Assembly (NCBI RefSeq): GCF_001517425.1
Contig: NZ_FBWL01000166.1
Coordinates: 1-64,000 of the forward strand
Source of the DNA: Clostridium sp. C105KSO13
Lineage (GTDB): Bacteria; Bacillota; Clostridia; Lachnospirales; Lachnospiraceae
Length of the DNA stretch: 64,000 bases
Reading direction: 5' to 3'
How positions within the stretch are numbered: the stretch's first letter is position 1; each line of letters begins with the position of its first letter. Below the pieces are notes generated by a model. That model ran no database searches. It was not told the origin of the DNA and was given only the letters and a program-made list of their open reading frames with translations. The position numbers and the translations under genes are program-made. Below, piece after piece: positions 54,001-63,843 of the stretch.

Positions 54001-54364
54001 ATATATCTCCTTTTACCATAAATGTATGGTCACAATTATCATTTTATTATATGAGGAAATTTATAAAATGGTTCTTGAAGTATACAACCAGAATAGGCAA
54101 AAGGAGAGGCCGGAAAAATTCCGGCCTTGGAAAAAATTATGAAAAAGAAAATGTATTTATATAAAAAGGTTTTGTCCTTTTATGATTAATACTATACAGG
54201 AAAAATGTGTTAGTTGTGTGAGGGATAAATTAACAATCTATGTATGGATTTTGAAAAAACTGTGAAGAGACTTTACCTCAGAGATTAAGGAAAACATAAG
54301 AAATTTCCACAGCAGGTATTAAAAAAAATCAGATATCATGTATACTGTAGAGGAGGTGATGAAA
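54001..54364. other. Intergenic region between GH25 gene and two-component operon
   Basis: No real gene was seen. A perfect AGGCCGGAA-aaa-TTCCGGCCT hairpin lies at 54107-54127. A TATACT at 54341-54346 could be the -10 of the response-regulator gene, with a weak -35. Confidence 0.45.
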
Positions 54365-55069
54365 ATGTATAATATTTTAGTTTGCGATGATGATAAGGAA
54401 ATTGTTGAGGCAATAGAGATATATTTAACTCAGGAAGGATATCATGTGCTGAAGGCCTATGACGGAGAGGAAGTATTAGAGATTCTGGAAACAGAAAAGG
54501 TACATTTGCTTGTGCTTGATATTATGATGCCAAAGCTGGACGGAATCCGGGCAACTCTTAAAATCCGGGAGAATAATTTTATTCCGATTATTATTCTTTC
54601 AGCCAAATCTGAGGATGTGGATAAGATCCTGGGGTTGAATGTGGGCGCAGACGATTATGTAACGAAACCTTTCAATCCGCTGGAGCTTGTAGCCAGGGTT
54701 AAATCTCAGCTGCGCAGATATACCCAGCTGGGAGGCAGCGTGAATGAAAAATACGATGAGGTATATAAGGTGGGCGGACTCACAATCAATGATGATTTGA
54801 AGGAAGTTACAGCGGATGGTGACGTTGTGAAACTAACGCCAATCGAGTATAACATCTTACTTCTGTTGATGAAGAACCAGGGAAGAGTTTTTTCTATAGA
54901 CCAGATATATGAATCTATCTGGAATGAAGATGCCATAGGTGCAGATAATACCGTTGCCGTGCACATCCGGCATATTCGAGAGAAGATAGAGATTAATCCG
55001 AAGGATCCCAGATATCTGAAGGTGGTCTGGGGAGTCGGGTATAAGATAGAAAGTGCCAGAAAGGAATGA
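54365..55069 (+). CDS. OmpR/PhoB-type response regulator
   Basis: This 234-residue protein has a receiver domain (about 1-115: acidic DDD near residues 8-10, phospho-acceptor Asp in VLDIMMPKLDG, Lys in VTKPF) and a winged-helix DNA-binding domain (LTPIEYNILLLLMKNQGRVF). ATG 54365 follows the very strong GAGGAGGTGAT. It is paired with the kinase gene 8 bases downstream. Confidence 0.95.
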   Translation: MYNILVCDDDKEIVEAIEIYLTQEGYHVLKAYDGEEVLEILETEKVHLLVLDIMMPKLDGIRATLKIRENNFIPIIILSAKSEDVDKILGLNVGADDYVTKPFNPLELVARVKSQLRRYTQLGGSVNEKYDEVYKVGGLTINDDLKEVTADGDVVKLTPIEYNILLLLMKNQGRVFSIDQIYESIWNEDAIGADNTVAVHIRHIREKIEINPKDPRYLKVVWGVGYKIESARKE

Positions 55070-55077
55070 TATAAAGT

Positions 55078-57663
55078 ATGAAGAACTGGTATAAGAAACC
55101 GGTGACAAAGGGAGTTTTGCTGTTTCTTGCACATATTACAGCAGTGGCAGCAGTGGTAAGCATGGTATTGTTGACATTTTTTTCTAGTAATGTGATGCTT
55201 GGGGATTTTGTGCATGTATTTGACAAGCCATACGACGAGTCTACAAGCTTTCTGGGAATGATGCAAAGTGCTGCTGACAGTGTGAGGCAAGAAATTTCAG
55301 CCGAAGAAAATTTTACAACAGAGGGTAAATATAATCCGGATAAACTGGTTGATATTATAGATTTTGAAAAGAACGGAATCATAACCGGTGAAAATAGATC
55401 CGGTCTTGCCTATACGCTGGGGGACCTGAAGAGCTGGAGTGATGATTATGCGGAAGACGGCGGGGGCTATGAGGAAGGAAATGTCGTAGTCTGCCAGAAA
55501 CCAGACGGAACCTATCATTATTATTACATGAGTGAGTTTCGGGCACTGATAGAGGACAAAAAACTCTTGCTGGAAGTAGAGCATAAGAATACCTCTGATT
55601 TTTTGAATGAACTGCAAGAGGGCTATTACACCTCCGGATATTCAGGTGGAAATTTGATTATTAAAAATCCTGAAGGGGCCACCGAATATACAGATTGCTG
55701 GACGTTTAATGAAGCACTGAAGGAAAAGTATGATCCGGCAGGTGCCAGGAATATTCTGGAGATAGTTAATAAGACACCGGAACTGAACGGTAAATTATCA
55801 AAGGTATACCGTTACCTGGAGGATATACTGAGGTCATTTTCTTCGCAGGCAGATGATTATATATATGCCGATGATATGTGGAAAGAAGGAAATACAAACT
55901 TCTCTTACATGTTTGTAGATGAAAATTCGAAAAGGGTGTATACAAATAATGAACAATATAAAAATTATGGTGAGTTCAAGAAAAACCTGGAAGAGATGAA
56001 GCAGGGCAAAAGCACTAAATATGTGATTGCAAGGCCAAAACTTGCGGACTTTGAGACAAACATGGATACATCTGCCGGTGACTGGAAATCAGTTGTAGAA
56101 CCAAGACCCAATACGCGCGGCCGGGGTAACAACTATATATTTGCTGCGACTGTGGATACAGATTTTCCGATTCAGGACATTTTTTATACGGATAAACAGG
56201 AATATGACACGTTTGCTCCGTATTTGAGGCTGGCATTGTTTGGAAGCGCATTTTTGGTTCTGTTGTTCTTCGTAATCTTGATCTGGCTCACCCTTAATGC
56301 AGGCAGAACCAGCAAAGATGAAGAGCTTCACTTAAACGGATTTGACAGATGGAAAACGGAGCTTGGGGCAGCCCTTGTGATTGCAGTGTGGATTGTTCCT
56401 GTCATGATTGTGGGGGGCTTGCTGGGTAACGTATTTACAGGTGGAAGTTCCTATGCAGTAGACCAATATTATACCATGCCTTATACAGGATCTTATGCGG
56501 AGAGTTCCTTAAATGCAGGTGATTTAGCGGGGGCGGCGATAATTGCAGCATACACAGCTGCCTGCTTCTTGTGGGGGTATCTCAGCCTGGTACGCAGAAT
56601 AAAAGCAAAAATAATTTGGAAGAATAGTCTTTTGAGAAATATACTGCTGTTCCTCAGGGAATTTTGGGAAAACCGGAGTATTACCGCAAAGGCAATTGGG
56701 ACTTTGGCTGCGGTTATCCTGGCAGACTGTCTGCTTTTGGCCATAAGTGACGGTGCGGTAATGGTTTTACTGCTTCTAGTAGTAGAAGGCGGTGCTGCTG
56801 TGTATATTATTGTAAAAAATACAATCGCCAAGTTCAGACTCACAAAAGGAATTGAGGAGATTGCTTCAGGAAATGTAGATTACAAAATTCCTCTTAACGG
56901 GATGAGAGGCGGAAACCTAAAAACCGCGGAAATGATAAATCATATAGGAAACGGACTGCAGCGGGCCGTAGAGGAAAATATGAAAGGTGAAAGACTGAAG
57001 ACCGATTTAATAACGAATGTCTCTCACGATATAAAGACGCCGCTGACTTCCATTATTAATTATGTAGATTTACTGAAACGAGAAAATTTCACCGACCCCA
57101 AAATACAAGGCTACCTGGATATTTTAGAAGCAAAGGCGCAGCGTCTGAAAACACTGACAGAAGATGTGGTAGAAGCATCAAAGGTAAGCAGCGGAAACAT
57201 TTCGCTGGATATGATGGATGTAAATTTGGTTGAAATGATCAATCAGACAGGAGGAGAGTTTGCCGAAAAATTCGAGAAAAAGAACCTGGCAATTATTCAA
57301 AATCTTACAGAAGATTCTGCGGTCATTCATGTTGACGGAAACCGCATGTGGCGTGTACTTGAGAACATTTACAATAATACAGCCAAGTATGCTATGCCCG
57401 GTACCAGAGTGTATGCAGACCTGTGGGCAGATGATAGGAAGGTAACTTTCTCACTAAAAAATGTTTCAGAACAACCCCTTAATATTACGGCAGATGAGTT
57501 GACAGAAAGATTTATCAGAGGTGACATTTCAAGAAGCACGGAAGGCAGCGGACTTGGCTTGTCTATAGCCAAGAGCCTGACAGAAATGCAGGGCGGAGAG
57601 TTCAAGCTGTACCTGGACGGAGACTTATTTAAAGTAACAATAGAATTTCCGAGAATAAAATAA
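55078..57663 (+). CDS. Large membrane sensor histidine kinase
   Basis: This 861-residue kinase has an N-terminal membrane helix (about 10-38), a large extracellular sensor region (about 40-375), several further membrane helices (about 380-580), a HAMP-like segment and the kinase core. H box VSHDIKTPLTSIINY, N box NIYNNTAKYA and G box GSGLGLSIAKSL are intact. It should phosphorylate the response regulator encoded just upstream. The signal is unknown. Confidence 0.94.
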   Translation: MKNWYKKPVTKGVLLFLAHITAVAAVVSMVLLTFFSSNVMLGDFVHVFDKPYDESTSFLGMMQSAADSVRQEISAEENFTTEGKYNPDKLVDIIDFEKNGIITGENRSGLAYTLGDLKSWSDDYAEDGGGYEEGNVVVCQKPDGTYHYYYMSEFRALIEDKKLLLEVEHKNTSDFLNELQEGYYTSGYSGGNLIIKNPEGATEYTDCWTFNEALKEKYDPAGARNILEIVNKTPELNGKLSKVYRYLEDILRSFSSQADDYIYADDMWKEGNTNFSYMFVDENSKRVYTNNEQYKNYGEFKKNLEEMKQGKSTKYVIARPKLADFETNMDTSAGDWKSVVEPRPNTRGRGNNYIFAATVDTDFPIQDIFYTDKQEYDTFAPYLRLALFGSAFLVLLFFVILIWLTLNAGRTSKDEELHLNGFDRWKTELGAALVIAVWIVPVMIVGGLLGNVFTGGSSYAVDQYYTMPYTGSYAESSLNAGDLAGAAIIAAYTAACFLWGYLSLVRRIKAKIIWKNSLLRNILLFLREFWENRSITAKAIGTLAAVILADCLLLAISDGAVMVLLLLVVEGGAAVYIIVKNTIAKFRLTKGIEEIASGNVDYKIPLNGMRGGNLKTAEMINHIGNGLQRAVEENMKGERLKTDLITNVSHDIKTPLTSIINYVDLLKRENFTDPKIQGYLDILEAKAQRLKTLTEDVVEASKVSSGNISLDMMDVNLVEMINQTGGEFAEKFEKKNLAIIQNLTEDSAVIHVDGNRMWRVLENIYNNTAKYAMPGTRVYADLWADDRKVTFSLKNVSEQPLNITADELTERFIRGDISRSTEGSGLGLSIAKSLTEMQGGEFKLYLDGDLFKVTIEFPRIK

Positions 57664-57668
57664 GCTGT

Positions 57669-57716
57669 AAAATGAGCTGTAAAAGGGACTGACCCTTTTG
57701 CGGCTCATTTTCAGAA
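57669..57716 (+). terminator. Terminator after the two-component operon
   Basis: AAAATGAGC (57669-57677) pairs with GCTCATTTT (57703-57711), with an inner AAAAGGG/CCCTTTT helix. Confidence 0.85.
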
Positions 57717-57846
57717 TATTCTTAAATCATCTCATATGTCCCATATTTTTGAAGATACTATTTTAATATAGAACTGATTCTTGCGCCTTTTGACATTTTG
57801 CTTTACAATTAGAAAAAGGATGAAGAAGATGTTTAAGAGGTATCTT

Positions 57847-59001
57847 ATGGAAAATTTACAAGAATTATTAAATCAGGTTTTAAATATAAGTTTGGTACAG
57901 GGGGTGATTAGCAATCCCCGAGCGAAGGACGGGGTTTTAAAGATTAAAGTAAGACCGATTGAAAAGAAAGAGAAACTTTATTTTCAATTGGAGTCATTTA
58001 CAAGAACCCAGGCCTTTCACGAAAATCTTGCTGCTACGGACGCATCAAAGCGCATTCTAGACTATATGAAAAATTTCCGGCAGCTGCAAATAGTGACGAG
58101 ATCTGCAGATTATTCAGTGCTCGTAAGCAATAAAGGAAAGGTGACTATTCAAAATAAGCAGCACAAGAAGGTACGGAAGGAGGCGGAGTTTTCTCATAAT
58201 CGCAGTAAGAAATATATTTTGCAGGAGGGTGTGGCAGTACCTTTCCTTCAGGATCTGGGAGTGATGACTTCCGATGGTAAAGTTGTCAGATCCCGGTTTG
58301 ATAAGTTCAGACAGATTAACCGGTTTTTGGAATTTATTGAGGATGTTCTTCCTCAGCTTGACAGGGGAAGAGAACTGACGGTTTTAGATTTCGGCTGTGG
58401 TAAATCATATCTGACTTTCGCGATGTATTATTATCTTCACGAGTTGAAACAGTATGACATACGTATTATTGGTCTTGATTTAAAGAAGGAAGTTATTTTA
58501 CAATGTAATGATCTAACCGAAAAATATGGCTATGATAAACTAACATTTTTAGTGGGAGACATTGCGGATTATGAAGGTGTGGAGGCGGTGGATATGGTAG
58601 TAACGCTTCATGCCTGTGATACGGCAACAGATTATGCACTGGCAAAGGCAATTGGATGGAATGCGAAGGTAATTCTTTCGGTGCCGTGCTGCCAGCATGA
58701 GTTAAATGCCCAGATTTCAAGTGATGTTCTAGCTCCGGTTATGGAGTATGGATTGCTCAAAGAGCGGTTTGCAGCACTGATCACAGATGGGTTGCGTGCG
58801 AAATATCTTGAATCAGAGGGGTACAATACCCAGGTGCTGGAATTTATTGATATGGAGCATACACCCAAAAATATTTTGCTCCGTGCCGTAAAGACCGGGA
58901 AAAAACATATGGATGCAAGAGAGAAAGTCCGGGAGTGCGAGACATTTTTGCAGGCAAAGCCTACATTAGAAAAATTGCTATATCAGGATAGTTCAAGATA
59001 A
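57847..59001 (+). CDS. SAM-dependent methyltransferase
   Basis: This protein of about 384 residues has a C-terminal class I methyltransferase domain (about 165-370) with motif I LDFGCGKSYLTFAMYYY, then VTLHACDTATDYALAKAI and VPCCQHELN. The N-terminal part (about 1-150) is basic and may bind RNA. The architecture resembles GSTCD-like methyltransferases, with an unknown target. ATG 57847 is preferred for its AAGAGG; upstream in-frame starts exist at 57820 and 57829. Confidence 0.83.
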   Translation: MENLQELLNQVLNISLVQGVISNPRAKDGVLKIKVRPIEKKEKLYFQLESFTRTQAFHENLAATDASKRILDYMKNFRQLQIVTRSADYSVLVSNKGKVTIQNKQHKKVRKEAEFSHNRSKKYILQEGVAVPFLQDLGVMTSDGKVVRSRFDKFRQINRFLEFIEDVLPQLDRGRELTVLDFGCGKSYLTFAMYYYLHELKQYDIRIIGLDLKKEVILQCNDLTEKYGYDKLTFLVGDIADYEGVEAVDMVVTLHACDTATDYALAKAIGWNAKVILSVPCCQHELNAQISSDVLAPVMEYGLLKERFAALITDGLRAKYLESEGYNTQVLEFIDMEHTPKNILLRAVKTGKKHMDAREKVRECETFLQAKPTLEKLLYQDSSR

Positions 59002-59071
59002 TGCGCGGAGATTTGGGCTGAGGGGAGTCAGAATCACCGGTGTTAGATTTAAGCTTAAAGGGGACGGATAA

Positions 59072-61507
59072 ATGAAGAAGAAAAGGTGGATAAAGGTTGG
59101 AATACTGACAGGTGTATTTGCAATTGCGGTCATCGTCAGCAGTCTGGTTACAAATAGAGGAACGGATGATGTAACGGTTGATTTTGGGGATCCTTCGCTG
59201 CCAAGAGTTTCTTTTACAGTGGCAAATCAGAATGTAAATATACTGGCAGGATATGTGGATGATATGGATGTCACTGCAATGAGAGACACAATTACACCGC
59301 TGGAGAGTAACGGAACACTTCAAATGACAGTGGAGCAATACGAAAATGATATCCGATCGATTCAGTATGAAGTATATTCTTTGGATGGCGAAAAAGTCTA
59401 CGACAAGGGCGAAATCAAAAATCTCGAGGCTTCACCTGTCAAACTGGATTTGAACAGTGCATTGAAAGAAGATGTTTCTGAAGGTGTTTTAAAAGTGACT
59501 TTAGAAACTGAAAAGAAACAAATACATTTCTATACGCGAGTTGAAAGGCCGGATAACCTTGCAATAAAAGAGTGCCTGAATTTTGCAGATAACTTTCATT
59601 CCAAAACCTTTGACAATAAAAATGCAGCCGAATTGGCAAAATACCTTGAGACAAATGAGGAAGGCGACAATACCACATATCAGACGGTAAACATTCATTC
59701 GGACAGTTCACAGGTTACATGGGGAAATCTGGCACCAAAGGTATCCGGTGATGTGGAGTGGAGTATCAAGGAGAGTAACAGTGTGTACACTTCTCTGCTT
59801 GCAAAATATCAGGTGACCTGTTCAGGTGACCAAGATGAGGTAGAAACCTATAATATCAAGGAATTTTTCCGTATAAGACACAGCGGCGATGAAGTTTATC
59901 TTCTTGATTATAACCGGACAATGAATCAGGTTTTTAATGGAAATAAAAAAGTATTGGATGAAACTGGAATATTGCTTGGTATCGCCCCGACAGATGTATC
60001 ATATAAGACAAATAAGTCAGAAACAATCGTGTCTTTCGTTCAGGAAAGAGACCTTTGGACCTACAATAAGGAGACGGACGAATTATCACTTGTATTTAGC
60101 TTTGCAAACAAAGAGGGACATGATGTGCGCAGCCGGTATGATCAGCATGCGGTCAGAATTATCAGCATGGACGATAACGGAAGTACTGTATTTGCCGTCT
60201 ACGGATATATAAATAGGGGAACGCATGAGGGCAGAGTTGGCGTGGAAGTCTTTTATTTTGACATTGAAAAAAATGCTGTGGAGGAAAAAGCATTTATTCC
60301 AAGTAACAAATCATTTGCTATTGCTGAGGATGAGTTGGGGAAGATGGCTTACTACAACCACGAAAGGGAGATGCTTTATGTTCTGGCAGGTGGGACACTG
60401 TATCAGGTGGATTTATTAAAGAATAAGCAGGACGCTCTGACTAAAGATTTGAAAGAGGGCCAGTACACAGCATCTCAGGATGGGCACTTGCTTGCCTATC
60501 AGACAGAGGGCACTCTGGAAAATGCAAAAAAAATTACAATTCTTAATCTGAAAACAGGAAAAGAAAGAGAACTGGAAGCAAAGGCGGAAGAATCTATTAA
60601 GCCGCTGGGATTTGTACACAATGATTTTATTTATGGACGTCAAAAAGCGGGTGACAAGGGGAAAACGGTGGCCGGAGAAGAAATTCTGCCTATGTATGAG
60701 CTGGAAATCAGGGATAGTAAAAACAAAGTTGTGAAGACATACTATGTAGAAGGAACATACATTTCGGATGTGCTTGTGGAGGATAATCTTGTTACATTAA
60801 ACCGGGTGATAAAGTCAGGAGAAAGTTATACGGGAACGGCACAGGACTATATTAGCAATAATGTGCAGCGTGAAAAAAGTAATATTTCTTCAGAATCTTA
60901 TGTTACTGATCTAAAAGAAAAACAGATGAAATTACAGTATGCAGACGGTATTTCCAATCGGTCTCCTAAAGTTCTCAGACCGAAACAGGTAAAACTGAAG
61001 GAACCGGTCACAATTGCATTTGACGGTAAGGTGAAATCTGATAAGTATTATGTTTATGGAATGGGAGAACTGACAGGAATCTATGACAAGGCAGCCTTTG
61101 CGATTCAAAAGGCAGAACAGGTATCCGGTGTAGTGATTTCTTCTGAACAGTCCTATATTTGGGAAAAGGGAAACCGAGATCTGGTTTATTATACAGATTC
61201 ACTGGCAGTAAAGAAAACGGATGAACAGACATCTTTTGAAGCATGTGAGGAAGAGATGAAACAGTATCATGCGAAAAAAGTTGACTTGACAGGATGCACG
61301 CTGAATCAAATTCTTTATGTAATTAACAAAGGCCTTCCTGTAATTGCACTGACAGACACCAGTCATGCAATTCTTATGACAGGATACAGTACAACAGATG
61401 TGACTTATATAGATCCGGACAATGGAGAGGAACATACGGTCAGTGTTAACGATATGACAGCTATGACGGCAGGGGGCGGAAACACATTTATCGGATATGT
61501 GAAATAA
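59072..61507 (+). CDS. Large exported protein with propeller-like region and C39-like tail
   Basis: This 811-residue protein has an N-terminal membrane helix (about 6-25), a beta-rich extracellular part with repeated TolB/WD-like strands (about 280-580) and a C-terminal domain (about 670-811) that looks like C39-type cysteine peptidases: SHAILMTGYSTTDVTYIDPDNG supplies the His and Asp region. The expected catalytic Cys near GVVISSEQSYIW is absent, so peptidase activity is doubtful. No specific family was recognised for the whole. Confidence 0.7.
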   Translation: MKKKRWIKVGILTGVFAIAVIVSSLVTNRGTDDVTVDFGDPSLPRVSFTVANQNVNILAGYVDDMDVTAMRDTITPLESNGTLQMTVEQYENDIRSIQYEVYSLDGEKVYDKGEIKNLEASPVKLDLNSALKEDVSEGVLKVTLETEKKQIHFYTRVERPDNLAIKECLNFADNFHSKTFDNKNAAELAKYLETNEEGDNTTYQTVNIHSDSSQVTWGNLAPKVSGDVEWSIKESNSVYTSLLAKYQVTCSGDQDEVETYNIKEFFRIRHSGDEVYLLDYNRTMNQVFNGNKKVLDETGILLGIAPTDVSYKTNKSETIVSFVQERDLWTYNKETDELSLVFSFANKEGHDVRSRYDQHAVRIISMDDNGSTVFAVYGYINRGTHEGRVGVEVFYFDIEKNAVEEKAFIPSNKSFAIAEDELGKMAYYNHEREMLYVLAGGTLYQVDLLKNKQDALTKDLKEGQYTASQDGHLLAYQTEGTLENAKKITILNLKTGKERELEAKAEESIKPLGFVHNDFIYGRQKAGDKGKTVAGEEILPMYELEIRDSKNKVVKTYYVEGTYISDVLVEDNLVTLNRVIKSGESYTGTAQDYISNNVQREKSNISSESYVTDLKEKQMKLQYADGISNRSPKVLRPKQVKLKEPVTIAFDGKVKSDKYYVYGMGELTGIYDKAAFAIQKAEQVSGVVISSEQSYIWEKGNRDLVYYTDSLAVKKTDEQTSFEACEEEMKQYHAKKVDLTGCTLNQILYVINKGLPVIALTDTSHAILMTGYSTTDVTYIDPDNGEEHTVSVNDMTAMTAGGGNTFIGYVK

Positions 61508-61512
61508 AAAGC

Positions 61513-61572
61513 CCCTGTCAGCCGACAGCCTGTTGGACAGGTGTGTCGATATGCAGGACCTTTTTATTTCTA
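61513..61572. terminator. Possible shared terminator between convergent genes
   Basis: CCTGTC pairs with GACAGG around an inner region (about 61515-61543), with T-rich flanks on both strands. It lies between the 59072 gene and queT. Confidence 0.5.
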
Positions 61573-61597
61573 AAAGTATAATATCGGAGATATGACA

Positions 61598-62095
61598 TTA
61601 AGATATTCTGAAAATAGTACGCCGATATTTATGCAGCGCTGTATATAAAAGCATTCCCAATATTCCGCAGGAGATCACCTCTCCAATGCCTACGGTTAAC
61701 ATCATCAAAGGGAGCGGTAAGGGTATCTGATACCCATAACGAAGGACAAAGGGTACAATAATCATATTGGACACAATGGGGGGCAGAGGTGCCAGAAACT
61801 TATTTTTATTTCGAAGCCGCCAAGTAAAGAACGCGCCAATCAAAGTAGCCAGGCTTCCGAAAATAATATCCGGCAGGATACTGCCTCCGAGTATGTTGCT
61901 GATAAGGCATCCGATTAATAAACCAGGGACTGCAGCCGGCGTGAATACCGGAAGAATGGTAAGTGCTTCGGAAATACGGACCTGTACTTCTCCGTAACTG
62001 AAGGGTGCAAATAAGAGTGTGAGCACCACGTAGATAGCAGCAATCATGGCTGCCTGTGCCATAAAAAGCACCTTGTTGTTTCTTAATTCTCTCAT
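61598..62095 (-). CDS. QueT family queuosine-precursor transporter (ECF S component)
   Basis: This 165-residue protein has about five membrane helices and the QueT signatures VLTLLFAPFSYGEVQVRISE and ALTILPVFTPAAVPGL. QueT imports a queuosine precursor with an ECF energy module encoded elsewhere. The start follows GAGGAG 8-10 bases upstream. The mRNA leader is structured (62118-62191), as expected for preQ1-controlled genes. Confidence 0.92.
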   Translation of the reverse strand: MRELRNNKVLFMAQAAMIAAIYVVLTLLFAPFSYGEVQVRISEALTILPVFTPAAVPGLLIGCLISNILGGSILPDIIFGSLATLIGAFFTWRLRNKNKFLAPLPPIVSNMIIVPFVLRYGYQIPLPLPLMMLTVGIGEVISCGILGMLLYTALHKYRRTIFRIS

Positions 62096-62117
62096 CTTTC
62101 TAAATCTCCTCTAGTTT

Positions 62118-62191
62118 TGTTTTACGAGTGGAAGGTCACGAACACTCGATTTGGTTAGCCCTATAGACCTTGGTTTTACGGGCTTTTGGAC
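62118..62191 (-). promoter_or_regulatory. Structured queT leader, candidate preQ1-type riboswitch
   Basis: On the minus strand, AGCCC/GGGCT (62157-62184) and CGAGTG/CACTCG (62125-62148) form two hairpins. The loops carry AAGGTC and GACCTT (62166-62171 and 62132-62137), which can pair with each other. The second hairpin is followed by an A-rich tail and CTAGAGGAG, which recalls preQ1-I aptamers; the fit to that consensus is partial. Confidence 0.6.
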
Positions 62192-62198
62192 GGTTCAT

Positions 62199-62227
62199 AG
62201 TATAGCATGAAGAAATGGTGAATGCAA
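62199..62227 (-). promoter_or_regulatory. queT promoter
   Basis: On the minus strand TTGCAT (62222-62227) and TATACT (62199-62204) are 17 bases apart, placing the transcript start just before the structured leader. Confidence 0.75.
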
Positions 62228-62304
62228 GCGGTATCTTTGATGCCTTTTTGCGTATTGATTTTTTCAACACGGATTGCTACAATGAGTACATAGACAGAAC
62301 AAGA

Positions 62305-62334
62305 TTGTATTTTAGGCAGATTCGGTGTTATAAT
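62305..62334 (+). promoter_or_regulatory. asnS promoter
   Basis: TTGTAT (62305-62310) and TATAAT (62329-62334) are 18 bases apart. The leader is only about 37 bases, too short for a T-box. Confidence 0.7.
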
Positions 62335-62377
62335 AATAACATTGCAAGCAGAACATATGAGATGAGGAGCATTTATA

Positions 62378-63769
62378 ATGAAACTAATAACAATTCGGGA
62401 ACTATTTAAAAACAGAGAAAAGTATTTGGATAAGAAAATAACAGTAGGGGGCTGGATCCGCAGTATACGTGATTCTAAAACTTTTGGATTCATAGTCTTA
62501 AACGACGGCTCCTACTTTGAAACATTGCAGATTGTTTATCATGATAAGATGGCAAATTTTGAGGAAATCTCCAAGCAGAACGTGGGTTCAGCTTTGGTTG
62601 TCACGGGAACACTGGTTGCTACACCCCAGGCTAAGCAGCCATTTGAGATTCAGGCAGATGAAGTTGCAGTAGAAGGAACCTCAGCACCCGACTATCCATT
62701 GCAAAAGAAACGACATAGTTTCGAATACCTTAGAACAATTTCTCACCTGCGGCCTAGAACCAACACATTTCAAGCGGTATTTCGTGTCCGTTCATTAACG
62801 GCATATGCGATTCACAAATTTTTTCAGGAACGAGGGTTCGTTTATGTTCACACCCCGCTGATAACAGGGAGCGACTGTGAGGGTGCGGGAGAGATGTTTC
62901 GTGTGACTACTCTGGACATGGAGAATCTGCCGGAGAAGTCAGACGGAACAGTAGATTACACAAAGGACTTTTTTGGCAAGGAAACAAATTTGACTGTAAG
63001 TGGTCAGCTTAATGGAGAAACATTTGCACAGGCATTTAGAAGTATTTATACTTTTGGACCTACTTTCCGTGCAGAAAATTCAAACACTACACGGCATGCT
63101 GCTGAGTTCTGGATGATTGAGCCTGAGATTGCCTTTGCAGATTTAGATGACGATATGGATTTGGCGGAGGCTATGCTGAAGTATGTGATTTCCTATGTCA
63201 TTGAGAATGCTCCGGAGGAAATGAATTTCTTTAACTCATTTGTGGATAAGGGTCTTCTTGACAGACTGCAGAATGTGGTGACTTCGGATTTTGCAAGGGT
63301 ACCCTATACTGAGGCAGTAGAAATTCTCGAGAAGAATAATGACAAGTTTGAGTACAAGGTCACCTGGGGAACGGACCTGCAGACAGAGCATGAACGTTAC
63401 CTAACGGAAAAGATATATAAACGTCCAGTATTTGTAACGAATTATCCGAAAGAAATTAAGGCGTTTTATATGAAACTTAATGATGACCAAAAGACAGTTG
63501 CGGCAGTGGATTGCCTTGTGCCGGGTATCGGTGAGATTATCGGTGGAAGCCAAAGGGAAGATGATTATGAGAAACTTTTGAATCGGATGAAGGAAATGCA
63601 TCTGAATGAGGAAGACTACAAATTTTATTTAGATCTCAGAAAATATGGGTCTACCCGACATGCAGGCTTTGGGCTTGGCTTTGAGAGGTGTGTCATGTAT
63701 TTGACTGGTATGTCTAATATCCGTGATGTTATACCATTCCCAAGAACAGTGAATAACTGTGAACTGTAG
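62378..63769 (+). CDS. Asparagine--tRNA ligase
   Basis: This 463-residue class II synthetase charges tRNA-Asn. An N-terminal OB anticodon-binding domain (about 18-110) precedes the catalytic core with motif 2 [21 protein letters not shown] and motif 3 [13 protein letters not shown]. The AsnS-type ending [15 protein letters not shown] distinguishes it from AspS. Length is normal. A perfect hairpin terminator follows. Confidence 0.97.
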   Translation: MKLITIRELFKNREKYLDKKITVGGWIRSIRDSKTFGFIVLNDGSYFETLQIVYHDKMANFEEISKQNVGSALVVTGTLVATPQAKQPFEIQADEVAVEGTSAPDYPLQKKRHSFEYLRTISHLRPRTNTFQAVFRVRSLTAYAIHKFFQERGFVYVHTPLITGSDCEGAGEMFRVTTLDMENLPEKSDGTVDYTKDFFGKETNLTVSGQLNGETFAQAFRSIYTFGPTFRAENSNTTRHAAEFWMIEPEIAFADLDDDMDLAEAMLKYVISYVIENAPEEMNFFNSFVDKGLLDRLQNVVTSDFARVPYTEAVEILEKNNDKFEYKVTWGTDLQTEHERYLTEKIYKRPVFVTNYPKEIKAFYMKLNDDQKTVAAVDCLVPGIGEIIGGSQREDDYEKLLNRMKEMHLNEEDYKFYLDLRKYGSTRHAGFGLGFERCVMYLTGMSNIRDVIPFPRTVNNCEL

Positions 63770-63789
63770 ATAATAAAGAGGATCGATTT

Positions 63790-63827
63790 GAGGATGTAAC
63801 TATCGGGAAGCGGGTTACATCCTCTTT
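63790..63827 (+). terminator. asnS terminator
   Basis: GAGGATGTAAC (63790-63800) pairs perfectly with GTTACATCCTC (63814-63824), then TTT. Confidence 0.8.
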
Positions 63828-63843
63828 GTGTATGGAGGAGTTT

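Noticed and set aside
62335-62377. T-box leader for asnS
   Set aside because: The promoter lies only about 40 bases before the start codon, leaving no room for a T-box.
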